The position numbers and the translations under genes are program-made. Source: Anaerolineaceae bacterium UBA6073 (GTDB lineage: Bacteria; Chloroflexota; Anaerolineae; Anaerolineales; Anaerolineaceae). Taken from it: a stretch of DNA of 64,000 bases. Location: the NCBI GenBank assembly GCA_002436085.1, contig DIXT01000021.1, positions 1-64,000 on the forward strand, given 5' to 3'. Under the pieces are notes generated by a model that searched no databases, was not told the DNA's origin, and worked only from the letters and a program-made list of their open reading frames with translations. Below, piece by piece: positions 26,881-36,422 of this stretch. Position 1 is the first letter of the stretch; every line of letters starts with the position of its first letter.

Positions 26881-27735
26881 ATGACCGAACAGCGTAAAAA
26901 ACTAACCCTGCCGGGATTGTTCAAGAAAGCGGCTGAAGGCAAGCCGATTACCTGGCTGACCTGCTATGACTATCCGACTGCCTACCTTCAGGAGCAGGCT
27001 GGCGTGGACATGATTCTGGTAGGCGACAGCCTGGGAATGACCATGCTGGGTTACGACAGCACCCTGCCGGTGACGATGGACGACATGATCCGGCACAGCG
27101 CGGCCGTCCGGCGCGGCGCGCCAAACACCTGGGTGGTCGGGGACATGCCATACATGAGCTACCAACCCTCAAACGAAACCGCGGTGCGCAGCGCCGGGCG
27201 CTTCATGGCGGAGGCCGGCTGCGACTCCATCAAGCTGGAGGGCGGCGCGGCGGTGTGCGACCGCATCCGCGCGATTGTGGACGCGGGCATCCCCACCATC
27301 GGGCATCTGGGCCTCACCCCGCAGAGCGTCAGCTCATTGGGCGGATTTCGGCTGCAGGGCAAGAGCGCCGCGACCGCCAAGAAAATCCTGGACGACGCCA
27401 AAGCGCTGGAAGAAGCCGGCGCGTTCATGATTCTGCTGGAACTGGTGCCGGACCGGCTGTGCAAACTGGTGACGGAGCGCGCGAAAAACTGCCTGATTAT
27501 GTCGCTCGGCTCGGGTCTGGACGCGCACGGGCAGCTTCTGATTTACCACGATGCCTTCGCGCTCTACCCTAAGTTCAAGCCGCGCATGGCCAAAGTGTTC
27601 GCCGATGCCGGGTCAGTCATCCGTCAGGGTCTGGAGGCGTACGTAAAGGAAGTTACGGAAAAGACCTTCCCCGCGCCGGAAAACTGGTTTGGGATGACCG
27701 ATGACGAATACAACGAATTGCTGAGCATGCTTTAG
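26881..27735 (+). CDS. panB: Ketopantoate hydroxymethyltransferase homologue (PanB-like)
   Basis: A 284-residue TIM-barrel protein with PanB landmarks: WLTCYDYPTAYL, ILVGDSLGMTMLGYDST, the metal/ketoacid-binding region, SIKLEGG and GHLGLTPQSVSSLGG. PanB transfers a hydroxymethyl group from 5,10-methylene-tetrahydrofolate to 2-oxoisovalerate in pantothenate and CoA synthesis. RBS AAAAAGGAGATCC. It is paired with an unknown 420-residue protein 10 bases downstream rather than with panC or panD, so a role on a different 2-oxoacid cannot be excluded. Confidence 0.85.
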   Translation: MTEQRKKLTLPGLFKKAAEGKPITWLTCYDYPTAYLQEQAGVDMILVGDSLGMTMLGYDSTLPVTMDDMIRHSAAVRRGAPNTWVVGDMPYMSYQPSNETAVRSAGRFMAEAGCDSIKLEGGAAVCDRIRAIVDAGIPTIGHLGLTPQSVSSLGGFRLQGKSAATAKKILDDAKALEEAGAFMILLELVPDRLCKLVTERAKNCLIMSLGSGLDAHGQLLIYHDAFALYPKFKPRMAKVFADAGSVIRQGLEAYVKEVTEKTFPAPENWFGMTDDEYNELLSML

Positions 27736-27745
27736 GAGCACCGAC

Positions 27746-29008
27746 ATGAGCGAATTGCGCGAAACCCTGAAAATCCCTTCCAGCAACCTGGACGCGGTCA
27801 ATAGCGTTTTGCTGGACCCCAACAGCCGCGTTGTCAACGCCTTTCTGGAAGTGGTGGCACGTTACGGTACCCCTGAGGAGATCAACCGGAAGCATCGCGA
27901 ATCCCGCCGGATGGAAGCGCTGTTTGAGAAAATCCGCCAGAAAGCGCCGCAGTATCTGGAGGACTTATACTGGCTGATCGACCAGCGCAGCCGCGGCGCC
28001 TTCGTCCGCCTGGCGGATTACCGCAAAGCCGTGCTGGGGGAGGACCTGGACCCGGACTGCATCAACGAGGAGTGCGCGGTCACGCTGGAAGTCTCCGCGC
28101 TGCAGTACTTCCCGTGGGTGCGTCCGATGCTGGAGCAAGCCATCGCCAACCAGACCCTGGTGCCCGGGCGTTTTATTGCCGTGCGGAAGATGAAGGAGTC
28201 TGAGATGGACGGCGACCTGCCGGCTATCGTGGCCGCGCTGGATATCATCGGAGCTTCTTTTGTCGAAACGCTGGATACCAAAGGCACCGACGGCTCCAAC
28301 CCGCACCTGGGCGGCCCGGCCACCATCACCGGCTACTTCGGCGGCATCGGGCAGCCTAACGAGCACGCCCTGCGCTGGCTGGATGAGTTCCTGTATTACT
28401 ACACAAACTACGGCGTTCAGCACGTCCTGAACTTTAACGCCGGCACGATTTTGCTGGGATTCATGCTGTACAGGCTAGGCGTGGATATTCAGTTCAAAAT
28501 CTCGGTCTATTTTGGCGCGGATAATCCCTATTCAGCGCTGTGGATTATGACCATGGCCAAGCTTTTCAGCCGTCCCGACGGCAGTTCGCCGTTGATAGGC
28601 TTCAACTGGTCCAACTCCATCAACAACGAAACGCTGGAGCTGAGTTCCGAGTTCCGCAAGACGCTGGGCTTTGAGCGGGTCATCCGCTTTGAACACCACA
28701 TTACCGAAACCCAGAAAAGCATTGTCATCCAGCCTTACAACCGCCGGCAGGAACTGCTGGAAGTGGCAGCGCGGGTGCCCAATATTGCTGCCAAGCACGA
28801 AGGCGGCGACCCGGAAATTGACGCTGCGCGCGAACACCCGTCAGATATTCTGGATTACTTCCGGGAGAAAGCCGAAGTTATCGCCAGCGGAGATTGGGAG
28901 CACATGCAGCTGAATTTTATGGATAAGGTGGCGGCCTGCAATGCCACGGCCAGGGCGTTGACAGAGCGCAAGCTGGGCTTTGTCGCCGCGCGCAATTTGC
29001 ATCTCTGA
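27746..29008 (+). CDS. Conserved-looking protein of unknown function paired with PanB
   Basis: A 420-residue soluble protein that I do not recognise. It has a charged helical N terminus, a central Gly-rich block (TLDTKGTDGSNPHLGG followed by ATITGYFGGIGQ) and motifs such as NFNAGTILLGFMLYRL and GFNWSNSINNETLEL, suggesting an alpha/beta enzyme fold, perhaps a TIM barrel. The start has TAGGAG nine bases upstream. The tight spacing to the PanB homologue and a shared terminator show one operon, so it may act in the same folate-dependent C1 or branched 2-oxoacid chemistry. Confidence 0.75.
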   Translation: MSELRETLKIPSSNLDAVNSVLLDPNSRVVNAFLEVVARYGTPEEINRKHRESRRMEALFEKIRQKAPQYLEDLYWLIDQRSRGAFVRLADYRKAVLGEDLDPDCINEECAVTLEVSALQYFPWVRPMLEQAIANQTLVPGRFIAVRKMKESEMDGDLPAIVAALDIIGASFVETLDTKGTDGSNPHLGGPATITGYFGGIGQPNEHALRWLDEFLYYYTNYGVQHVLNFNAGTILLGFMLYRLGVDIQFKISVYFGADNPYSALWIMTMAKLFSRPDGSSPLIGFNWSNSINNETLELSSEFRKTLGFERVIRFEHHITETQKSIVIQPYNRRQELLEVAARVPNIAAKHEGGDPEIDAAREHPSDILDYFREKAEVIASGDWEHMQLNFMDKVAACNATARALTERKLGFVAARNLHL

Positions 29009-29041
29009 GAGGTAGGCGCTGTTCGGACAGAATTGGCACTT

Positions 29042-29080
29042 AAACCAAACGCAGCAGGTCATCCCTGCTGCGTTTGGTTT
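29042..29080 (+). terminator. Rho-independent terminator of the PanB operon
   Basis: AAACCAAACGCAGCAGG and CCTGCTGCGTTTGGTTT form a 17-bp stem around a short loop (TCATC). The stem itself carries A and T runs. Confidence 0.85.
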
Positions 29081-29154
29081 ATATACAGAAAACCTCATGC
29101 GCGAGAAACGAGCGGTTTAATGCCGCTAGTTAACGCGGAGAAGCTTTGAGCGGT

Positions 29155-29433
29155 TTACTTCTGTTTGCCTTTCCAGTAATCGTCCGCTTCTTTTTCAAGT
29201 TTGTCCAGGCGGGTGTAGTAATTCGGGAACTCAATCATGTGCGCGAGGGCAATTTTGGCTGTCGTCAGCGGGTCGTCATCGGTGACGTTGGTGAGGGGGT
29301 CTCGGGTTCCGTATTCCAGCTCCACATTAACGCCCATCGTAAATTGCTCTACATCAAAATGCGCCCAATCCACACCCAGCTGCTCCGCCAGGGCTTTAGC
29401 TTCTTCCTGTGAAAATTGTTTCTTCTGTGACAT
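29155..29433 (-). CDS. DUF5661 family protein
   Basis: The ATG at 29433 is preferred over an upstream GTG because AAGGAG lies nine bases before it, giving 92 residues. The sequence (SQEEAKALAEQLGVDWAHFD, HMIEFPNYYTRLDKLE, ending KEADDYWKGKQK) has the helical pattern of DUF5661 proteins. The function of this family is not known. It is a single minus-strand gene. Confidence 0.7.
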   Translation of the reverse strand: MSQKKQFSQEEAKALAEQLGVDWAHFDVEQFTMGVNVELEYGTRDPLTNVTDDDPLTTAKIALAHMIEFPNYYTRLDKLEKEADDYWKGKQK

Positions 29434-29984
29434 AGCGTTTTGCTCCTTCACGCTGTTGATGCTTGTATTGTAATCCTACACAGATAAAAAAATCCCTGAA
29501 GGCTTCCGAGGTCAACGGCCAGCTTATTCCCTTATGTACAAAATATTGCTGCGGTTCTGCCAATTTCGACCTTGATCGCCATAGGCCTCAGCCGGGTACC
29601 CAAATGTCGGTGGGCGGCTGCCTGGATTTCAGGAGGGCTGACCAAGTTTACAATCTTCACCTGGGTTACCTCTTCGGCGCTGCCATCAAGGCCGCCTCTG
29701 GTATGATGCAAGCTATCATCTGGTGCGTTACAGTGTGGGGGGGTCAGCACATGGTATACACTTTTTTGATAAGTCATACGAGTTGTACCGAGATCGATGT
29801 CTGGAGTGGATACCATCTGCTGGCTCAGTACCCTTTGGCTGGAAATGTTGAACAAACGATGCCGGCTTTTTGGGGGAAGGCGAGGCGCGGTCCGGATACA
29901 ACTTTCTATCTTGGAGGCAGGCAATAAAGGATGGAAGCATAAGCAAAAGGTTCAGCCGCCCTGATTTTTCTGTCCCTGATTTTT
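29434..29984. other. Stretch without a confident gene
   Basis: Open frames exist on both strands (for example 29463-29927 plus and 29532-29924 minus), but neither has a convincing ribosome-binding site or recognisable domain, and their codon use is unlike that of neighbouring genes. The minus-strand frame has a more protein-like end (VKIVNLVSPPEI, VEIGRTAAI) and may be a gene remnant. Confidence 0.4.
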
Positions 29985-30013
29985 CTGACAGAAACCCGGC
30001 TTGGATGTATAAT
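29985..30013 (+). promoter_or_regulatory. Promoter of the membrane pyrophosphatase gene
   Basis: CTGACA (29985-29990) and TATAAT (30008-30013) are separated by exactly 17 bp, close to a consensus housekeeping promoter. The leader to the start codon is about 125 nt. Confidence 0.7.
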
Positions 30014-30144
30014 TCTTTTCCTGAAACACCAAGCGCACGCTAGCGGACAGTCCGGGGATTTCTGTCCAAAAATTCAAGATCCCACCACACCAGAATTCCA
30101 AGCCACCCCAAAATTACATCCCCCAGGAAGGCAGCCGATTACTT

Positions 30145-32247
30145 ATGCAGTCTATTGAGTCAATCAATCACAAAAATGACATTCAGAACGGCGGTGCAGC
30201 TATTCTCAAAAGCCGCTGGTTCTATCTCGGCATCACCGTCCTAATCACCAGCATTGTGCTCGTCTTCACGCTGGACATGCAGATGTACGTGCTTTCATTG
30301 ACTTCCGGCCTGCTTGGGATTGCCCTGGCAGCTTATTTCATCCTGCGAATTACGCTGCGCCCCATCACAACGCCTGAAATGGTGGAAGTGGCGGGGGATA
30401 TCCGCAGCGGCGCGCGAACTTATTTACGCAGGCAGATAAAAACGATCCTGTTTGTAACCCCCTTCTTCGCCTTGCTGCTGTATTGGATCCTGGACTGGAA
30501 GGCAGCCATCACAGCGGTGTTCGGCGTGCTGACCTCGCTGCTGGCTTCGTACATCGGGATGAGCGTAAGCGTGCGCACCAACCTGCAGACCGCGGATATC
30601 GCCCGGGAAGGCAAAAAAGAACCTTTCCGCACCGCTTTGTTTGGCGGCTCCGTGATGGGTCTGTGCATCACCGGGCTGAGCTTGATCGTGCTCTCGGTGC
30701 TCTTCAGCATCTTCCGGGACCCGAACGCGCTGATCGGCTTTGCCTTCGGGGGCGGGCTGGCGGCGCTCTTTGCCCAGATTGGCGGAGGCATCTTTACCAA
30801 ATCCGCGGATATTGGCGCGGACCTGGTGGGCAAGATTGAGGAAAATATTCCCGAGGACGACCCCCGCAACGCGGCGGTCATCGCGGACCTGGTAGGCGAT
30901 AACGTTGGAGACTGCGCTGGCCGCGGCGCGGACCTGTTCCAAACCTTCAGCGACGACCTGGTGACCGGGTCCATTGTGGCGGTGGCGGCGGCCTCGATTT
31001 ACGGTCCTAAAGCCATCTTTTTCCCTTTTCTGCTGCAGAGCGTGGGCGTCTTTGCTTCCGCTGCCGGCATCTCTGCCAGCCGCGAATGGAAGCCGGGCAT
31101 GAGCCCGTCCACCCAGTTCAACGTCGGCCTGTTTGTCAGCTCCGTGCTCAGCATCATCGGCGCGCTGGGCATGTCTCTGCTGCTGCTGAATGATTGGATC
31201 ATTGGGATCGCTGCGACCATGGGCGTGCTGATTACCACCGTTGCCTCGGTTAGCACAAGATACTACGCCGGCATGGAAGGTAAACCCGTGCGCAACATTG
31301 CCAAGGCTTCCAAGCGCGGCGCGGCGTTGAACCTCATCACCGGAATTTCCTATGGGCTGCAAAGCCCGGTGCTGCCGGTGATCGTCCTGATGGGCGTGGT
31401 TGTTGGGGTATACACGCTCTCCGGGAACAGCCTGCTGGCGCTGGTAGCCGTCAATATCGGCACCGATCTGCTGATCACGTTCATTATGGCTGCCGACGCG
31501 TTTGGCCCGATTGTGGATAACGCGGCGGGCATTGCCAGCATGTCGCACGCGCCCCGGCACGTCATTGACAAGCTTTCCCGTTTGGACTCCGTTGGGAACA
31601 CGATGAAAGCCATCACCAAAGCCTACGCCATGATTTCGGGCACCATCACCGCGTTTGTCATCTTCCTGACCTTTTACAAGCTGGCCGGCATTGAGGCGAT
31701 TGACGTGACCACACCGTTCAACCTGAGCTTCCTTTTCATCGGCGTGTGTTTGCCTTTCCTGATTTCCTCGCTGGTCATCGGCTCCACCGCCAAAACCGCG
31801 GAATCTATGGTGGACGCCGTGCGCGACCAGTTCCAGCAGAACCCGGATATCCTGAAGGGGCTGGCGAAGCCGAATTATTCCCAGTGCATTGATATTGCCA
31901 CCAGCAACGCGCTGCGCGAGATGATATTGCCCAGCGCCATCAGCATCCTGGTGCCGATTGGGATCGGGTTTGCTTTCGGGATGAACGCGCTTGGGGCTGT
32001 ACTGGTCGGCTCGGTGGCGTGCTCGGCGCTGCTGGGACCCTTCTTTAACAATACCGGCACCGCTTTTGACAATGCCAAGAAGATGATTGAGAACCTGGAG
32101 TTTTCGCGCGGGACGCCGGAGCACATTGCCGCGGTGATCGGGGATACCGTTGGGGATTCGCTCAAGGATGTGGCGGGTCCGTCCACACTGATCTTCATGA
32201 AGCTGATTGGCATGGCTTCGCTGCTGATTGTACCGCTGGTGAAGTAG
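30145..32247 (+). CDS. hppA: Membrane-bound proton-translocating pyrophosphatase
   Basis: A 700-residue protein with about 16 membrane helices. It hydrolyses cytoplasmic pyrophosphate and pumps cations outward. The substrate-site block GADLVGKIEENIPEDDPRNA and DNVGDCAGRGADLFQTF is intact, as is the C-terminal DTVGDSLKDVAGPS block. The potassium-determining position reads GNTMKA with K488, where potassium-independent enzymes have Lys and dependent ones Ala, so this should be a potassium-independent, proton-pumping type. Alternative: a divergent subfamily with different ion choice. Confidence 0.93.
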   Translation: MQSIESINHKNDIQNGGAAILKSRWFYLGITVLITSIVLVFTLDMQMYVLSLTSGLLGIALAAYFILRITLRPITTPEMVEVAGDIRSGARTYLRRQIKTILFVTPFFALLLYWILDWKAAITAVFGVLTSLLASYIGMSVSVRTNLQTADIAREGKKEPFRTALFGGSVMGLCITGLSLIVLSVLFSIFRDPNALIGFAFGGGLAALFAQIGGGIFTKSADIGADLVGKIEENIPEDDPRNAAVIADLVGDNVGDCAGRGADLFQTFSDDLVTGSIVAVAAASIYGPKAIFFPFLLQSVGVFASAAGISASREWKPGMSPSTQFNVGLFVSSVLSIIGALGMSLLLLNDWIIGIAATMGVLITTVASVSTRYYAGMEGKPVRNIAKASKRGAALNLITGISYGLQSPVLPVIVLMGVVVGVYTLSGNSLLALVAVNIGTDLLITFIMAADAFGPIVDNAAGIASMSHAPRHVIDKLSRLDSVGNTMKAITKAYAMISGTITAFVIFLTFYKLAGIEAIDVTTPFNLSFLFIGVCLPFLISSLVIGSTAKTAESMVDAVRDQFQQNPDILKGLAKPNYSQCIDIATSNALREMILPSAISILVPIGIGFAFGMNALGAVLVGSVACSALLGPFFNNTGTAFDNAKKMIENLEFSRGTPEHIAAVIGDTVGDSLKDVAGPSTLIFMKLIGMASLLIVPLVK

Positions 32248-32595
32248 GGGGATGGGCGCAAAGCTTCAAGATTTATCTCAAAAACTCAGGATATTTCATC
32301 ACTGTCACCTGAAAGCCGCGTTAGGTCAACTTCATAGCGTGGTAAGTCCCAGAATCCTGTCGCGAGCTTAATGCAATGTTTGCTGGAAGCATTCGGCTTC
32401 GTGTCCGGGGAAAAACATCCTCCCAATCAAGCTCTATATTTGCAAAAAAATTGAATCGGTAAAGTTGACTTGTGGTTTAAGTGCGTGTATACAAGCGGAT
32501 TTGCGGATATGCCGGTGCAAATTGTAGTATTCTTATTGAAGCCGGTCACACGGGTGTGGTGTCTCAATAGATTAAACAAATATTCGGAGATGAGA
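32248..32595. promoter_or_regulatory. Intergenic region with deoC promoter
   Basis: TTGACT (32465-32470) and TATACA (32488-32493) are spaced by 17 bp, a good sigma-70-type promoter with a leader of about 100 nt. Nothing else is recognised in the stretch. The promoter position argues that deoC starts at 32596 rather than further upstream. Confidence 0.65.
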
Positions 32596-33336
32596 ATGAA
32601 ACCAACCAAAAAAGCAAGCGAAATGTCCATCCGGGAGCTGGCAGCCTATATCGATCAATCCGTGCTGAAACCCGAGTTCACCCAGGCGGAAATTCGCAAA
32701 TACATCCAGGAAGGCATTGATTTTGGCTGCGCTACCGTGTGCGTGAACCCGGCTGCGCTGGACATTGCCTCCGAACTGACCCGCGGCACGGATACAAAAA
32801 TCTGCGTGGTGTGCGACTTTCCTTTCGGGCTCTCCACCACACGCTCCAAGGTGATGCAGGCTGAGGAGTACTGCCGTAGGGGAGACGTGGCTGAGCTGGA
32901 CGTGGTTGCGAATTACGGTTGGATCCGCAGCGGAATGTTCGCCGAGGTGGAAACGGATATCCGGGCGGTCGTGGATGTGTGTCACACCCACGACGTGCAG
33001 GTAAAGGTTATCTTTGAAACCGACCCGCTGACGCTCGACGAGGTCCGGCAGGCGTGTGAGGCGGGCATTGCCGCTGGCGCGGACTTTCTTAAGACTTCCA
33101 CGGGGTTTTTCACCGGCGGGAAGAGCGATGGGGCAACCCGCGAGGTGATCGCGCTGATGATGGAGACCGCGCGGGGGCGCTGCAAGATCAAAGGCTCCGG
33201 CGGCATCCGTAACCAGCAGCACTTCTTTGAACTGATTGACATGGGCATCGACCGCATGGGCATCGGCTACCGCTCCACGCCGGTGGTGTTGGGGGTGAGC
33301 GCGGAAGAGGCGAAGCGGCTGCGGAGCTTGGGGTAG
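32596..33336 (+). CDS. deoC: Deoxyribose-phosphate aldolase
   Basis: ATG 32596 has GGAG six bases upstream and gives 246 residues. It is a TIM-barrel class I aldolase that splits 2-deoxyribose 5-phosphate into glyceraldehyde 3-phosphate and acetaldehyde. Family motifs are IDQSVLKPEFTQAEI, TVCVNPAAL, VCDFPFGLSTT, VKVIFETDPL and the Schiff-base lysine region FLKTSTGF, followed by KIKGSGGI. It is monocistronic, so it is probably a salvage function rather than part of a deo operon. Confidence 0.92.
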   Translation: MKPTKKASEMSIRELAAYIDQSVLKPEFTQAEIRKYIQEGIDFGCATVCVNPAALDIASELTRGTDTKICVVCDFPFGLSTTRSKVMQAEEYCRRGDVAELDVVANYGWIRSGMFAEVETDIRAVVDVCHTHDVQVKVIFETDPLTLDEVRQACEAGIAAGADFLKTSTGFFTGGKSDGATREVIALMMETARGRCKIKGSGGIRNQQHFFELIDMGIDRMGIGYRSTPVVLGVSAEEAKRLRSLG

Positions 33337-33539
33337 GACATCACCATTCTATTTCGCTTAAGCCACGCAAGATTAATTTCGCCCAAGGGGATATGGGAAG
33401 TCAGTATCAATGATTCCAAGGTAAACATGCAATTCTCAGTCTGCCGATATCTTCATATCTCAAGACGGAGAAAGGATTTTCAGCCAATGCAGGGGGATAA
33501 AGCACAGCCAGATATCGCTTGAGAATATCGAAGGAGGCG

Positions 33540-36149
33540 CTATTCTGCCGTCAATGCCAACCAGCGTTCATTGGTGTGGTAGTCCTCCCAATCCAGATCC
33601 TGGCGCACCCATTTCCGCTCGACCTCTCCAGAAGTTATCGCCTGCTGCAGCAAGTCCAAGGCAAGCCCGGCTTCTCCAGTCAAGGCGGCAATGCAAGCCT
33701 GATTGTAAAGAATTTCATTGGCGATTAAACTGCGCGCTGTGGCAAACTCAGCCTGTGCTTCCTCTGCGCACCCCAGTTTCTGGTAAACCGACCCCAGTTG
33801 GGCGTGGTAATCTACGCTATCGGGCATCAACATGACAAGCTGTTGAAGGACCAGCAGCGCGTCTGCAAACCGCTTTGTCATTCTCAGCAGCAGCCCCAGG
33901 TTGTTCCAGGCAGGAGCAAGTTTCTCATCGGCTGCCACAGCAGCTCGATATGCCTGTTCAGCGCCCCCCGGGTCGCCCTTGTTATCCAGCAGCACTCCCA
34001 GGTTGTACCAGACAAGAGCAAGTTTCTCGTCGTCTGCCACGGCGGCACGATAAGCATGTTCAGCCCCCACCAGATCACCCTTATTAGCCAACAGCACCCC
34101 CAGGTTGGACCAGGCAGGAGCATATTTCACATCGGCTGCCACGGCGGCACGATAAGCCTGTTCAGCCCCCACTAGATTACCCTTCTTATCCAGCAGCAGC
34201 CCCAGGTTGTACCAGGCAGGAGCATATTTCTCATCGGCTGCCACAGCTTTACGCCAGGCTTCCGCAGCTCCCACCAGAGCACCTTTATCCTTCAACAGCA
34301 CCCCCAGGTTGTACAAGGCAGGAGCAAGTTTCTCATCGGCTGCCACGGCTTTACGCCAGGCTTGTTCAGCCCCCATCAGGTCACCCTTATCCTTCAGCAG
34401 CAGCCCCAGGTTGGACCAGGCAGGAACAAATTTCTAATCGGCTGCCACGGCGGCACGATAAGCCTGTTCAGCCCCCTCCAGATCACCTTTATGTTTCAGC
34501 AGCAGCCCCAGGTTGTTCCAGGCAGGAGCAAGTTTCTCATCAGCGGCTACGGCGGCACGATAAGCCTGTTCAGCCCCCACCAGATCACCCTTTTCTTCCA
34601 GCAGCACCCCATAATTCCTCCAAATCCGAGCTGACGGTTGAGCAACCCTGGTTGCCTGTTTCATCAACTCCAAAGCTTTATCAATTTGCCCTTTAAAATA
34701 ATAATTACCCGCGAGATCAACAAGCAAGTCTTGTTGCGCGCCAGCTTGCGCATTAAAACGGCGCAGCCATGCATTGCGCAGCCACCACCGATGCGCGAGG
34801 GCAAAGTTTTTCAATCGTGTTAAGGCCTCATTGGCCGATTTTTCTACTGTTTGATTTGGGTCGCCTGGGCACAATTTTCCCTTTTCGCATAGAACTTTAA
34901 TTGCTGCTTCCGCTGCCGCATCCGGAAACTTAACGCGCTCCTCTTGGAAGTCGATAGCATACTTCTTTAGCATTTCAAGAACTTTTTCCCAACGCTGCTT
35001 GAAGCCCCATAACAGAGGCCATTTGTGATGCGCGAATACCAGGCTGCGGGCGTAAGCCTTGAAAATAGCAGGGTGGGCGGTGATGTTGGCAGTGTAAAAA
35101 ACCGCCAGCGCTTCGAAGAATTCTTCCGCCAGAGAATCAGCTTTTTTAATCTGCGTCTGGATGTCCAGCCAGATTGTTTGGGCGGATCCTTTAGATTCAT
35201 CTTCTGCCAGTTCTTCTGTGATTACCTTGCTATCAGAGTTGGCCAGTTTGGTTTTTAGGTTTATGAAGGAAAGGATGGGATGGTAAGGCGTTCCGTCCAT
35301 GTGTCCACACAGGGTTTGCTTCGCATTGGGTTCCCACTGGAACCCATGCAGGCTTGCCAGCTCCTCCACCAATTGCCCGGTCTGGCTTTCTGCCAGCAAT
35401 GGCAGCTCTACGCTCTTTACCTGGTTTTTAACTAGCCAGGATTTCAAGGGGGCGTTAGCCGCCAAATGGTCACTGCGGGCTGTTGCCAGGAAGTATCCCG
35501 GGCTACAGCCCTTCAACTCTTTTAAGTACGCGTCTAAAACCTCCAATTGTTTTTCAGAGGCCTGACGAGGCAAATCGTTGACATAAAAAACTACTCGCTG
35601 TCCGGGGTCCAGTTTATTTCGGACCGTTTCGGTAATCAGCTTTGGATCAAGAGCGCTTATTCCTCCGGTAATGTCATACACACAGGAAGAAACGAACGTG
35701 CCATCCTCCATTCGTTTACGAATGAACTCGGCAATTTCACGCGACTTGCCTGAATTCATTCTTCCCACCAGAAGGATTTTATGGTCAATGTGCAATTGAT
35801 CCGCGGTTAAAGCTCCCCTGTCGATCCAAGTTATTTTTTGATCATATGCGGGCACATATTCCTTGATTAACTGCTCAGGGGACGTCTGGCGCAATATTCT
35901 ATCAGTATTATCTACAACACTGCCAGAGGGGGGAGATGGCAAGATAGAATTTACAAGCGCATTGATGAATGTAGGTAAAGCAATAATTGTTGTGATTAAC
36001 CATTTAATAAAATCGCGGAAATTTTCGTCATATACATCTGGTGAAAGTAACTGTCCGCCCCATTTCCAAATAATGAAAATCGTACCCGCTGCCAGGAATA
36101 AAAAAAGCAGGCTTCTATTCCTTCGAATACTTTGCTTTTTTTTCTCCAT
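33540..36149 (-). pseudogene. NTPase-TPR protein gene split by an in-frame nonsense codon
   Basis: Two adjacent frames, 36149-34434 and 34376-33540, are in the same phase and separated only by TAG at 34436-34434. It lies where the repeat consensus predicts Glu (AAD-stop-KFVPAW against AADEKLAPAW), so a single GAG-to-TAG change explains it. The intact gene would give 869 residues: a basic N terminus, two membrane segments (about 13-30 and 47-70), a P-loop LLVGRMNSGKSREIAEF near residue 126 with Walker B-like VVFYVNDLP, a helical middle, and about nine TPR units of 34 residues. The N-terminal 571-residue part keeps the NTPase and may still be made. Confidence 0.8.
33870..34640 (-). repeat. Tandem 102-bp TPR-coding repeats, highly similar at DNA level
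   Basis: Units such as GCCGCCGTGGCAGCCGATGA (minus strand) recur every 102 bases, with YNLGVLLDNKGD-type translations. DNA-level identity between units suggests recent expansion or gene conversion. Confidence 0.8.
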
Positions 36150-36422
36150 GTCGGATGCCTCGCTTACGAAAAAAGGTTTGGGTCTTCATTCCAGACACCT
36201 GAGCCCAAGTATTCAGCCCACTGCTTTAGCTTGACAGCGTTGAAATCATATTTTTTCAATGCTGTAAAGATTAATTTTCCCTGATGAGATCATTTTACTC
36301 CAAAGGATTTCCAATTAGTGAGGAAACCAGGTGATAATCGTGATTATGGTTCTGGTTTGGAGCTGGATTGAACAACACAGGTGACGTGGGCATCTGGAGC
36401 AAACCAGCCCTGTGGACAACTT

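Noticed and set aside
29463..29927. Plus-strand 154-codon frame between the DUF5661 and pyrophosphatase genes
   Set aside because: No ribosome-binding site, unusual composition (many Cys, Trp, His) and a competing frame on the other strand; left as unassigned sequence.
32470..32595. Upstream-extended start for deoC
   Set aside because: The extension would begin at the end of the -35 box and overlap the TTGACT/TATACA promoter, and the added residues do not resemble the aldolase family. ATG 32596 has a well-spaced GGAG.
33870..34640. Regular roughly 100-bp repetition that could suggest a CRISPR or minisatellite
   Set aside because: The 102-bp period is exactly three TPR units' codon length per repeat (34 residues), translates into canonical TPR helices and has no short repeat-plus-unique-spacer pattern.
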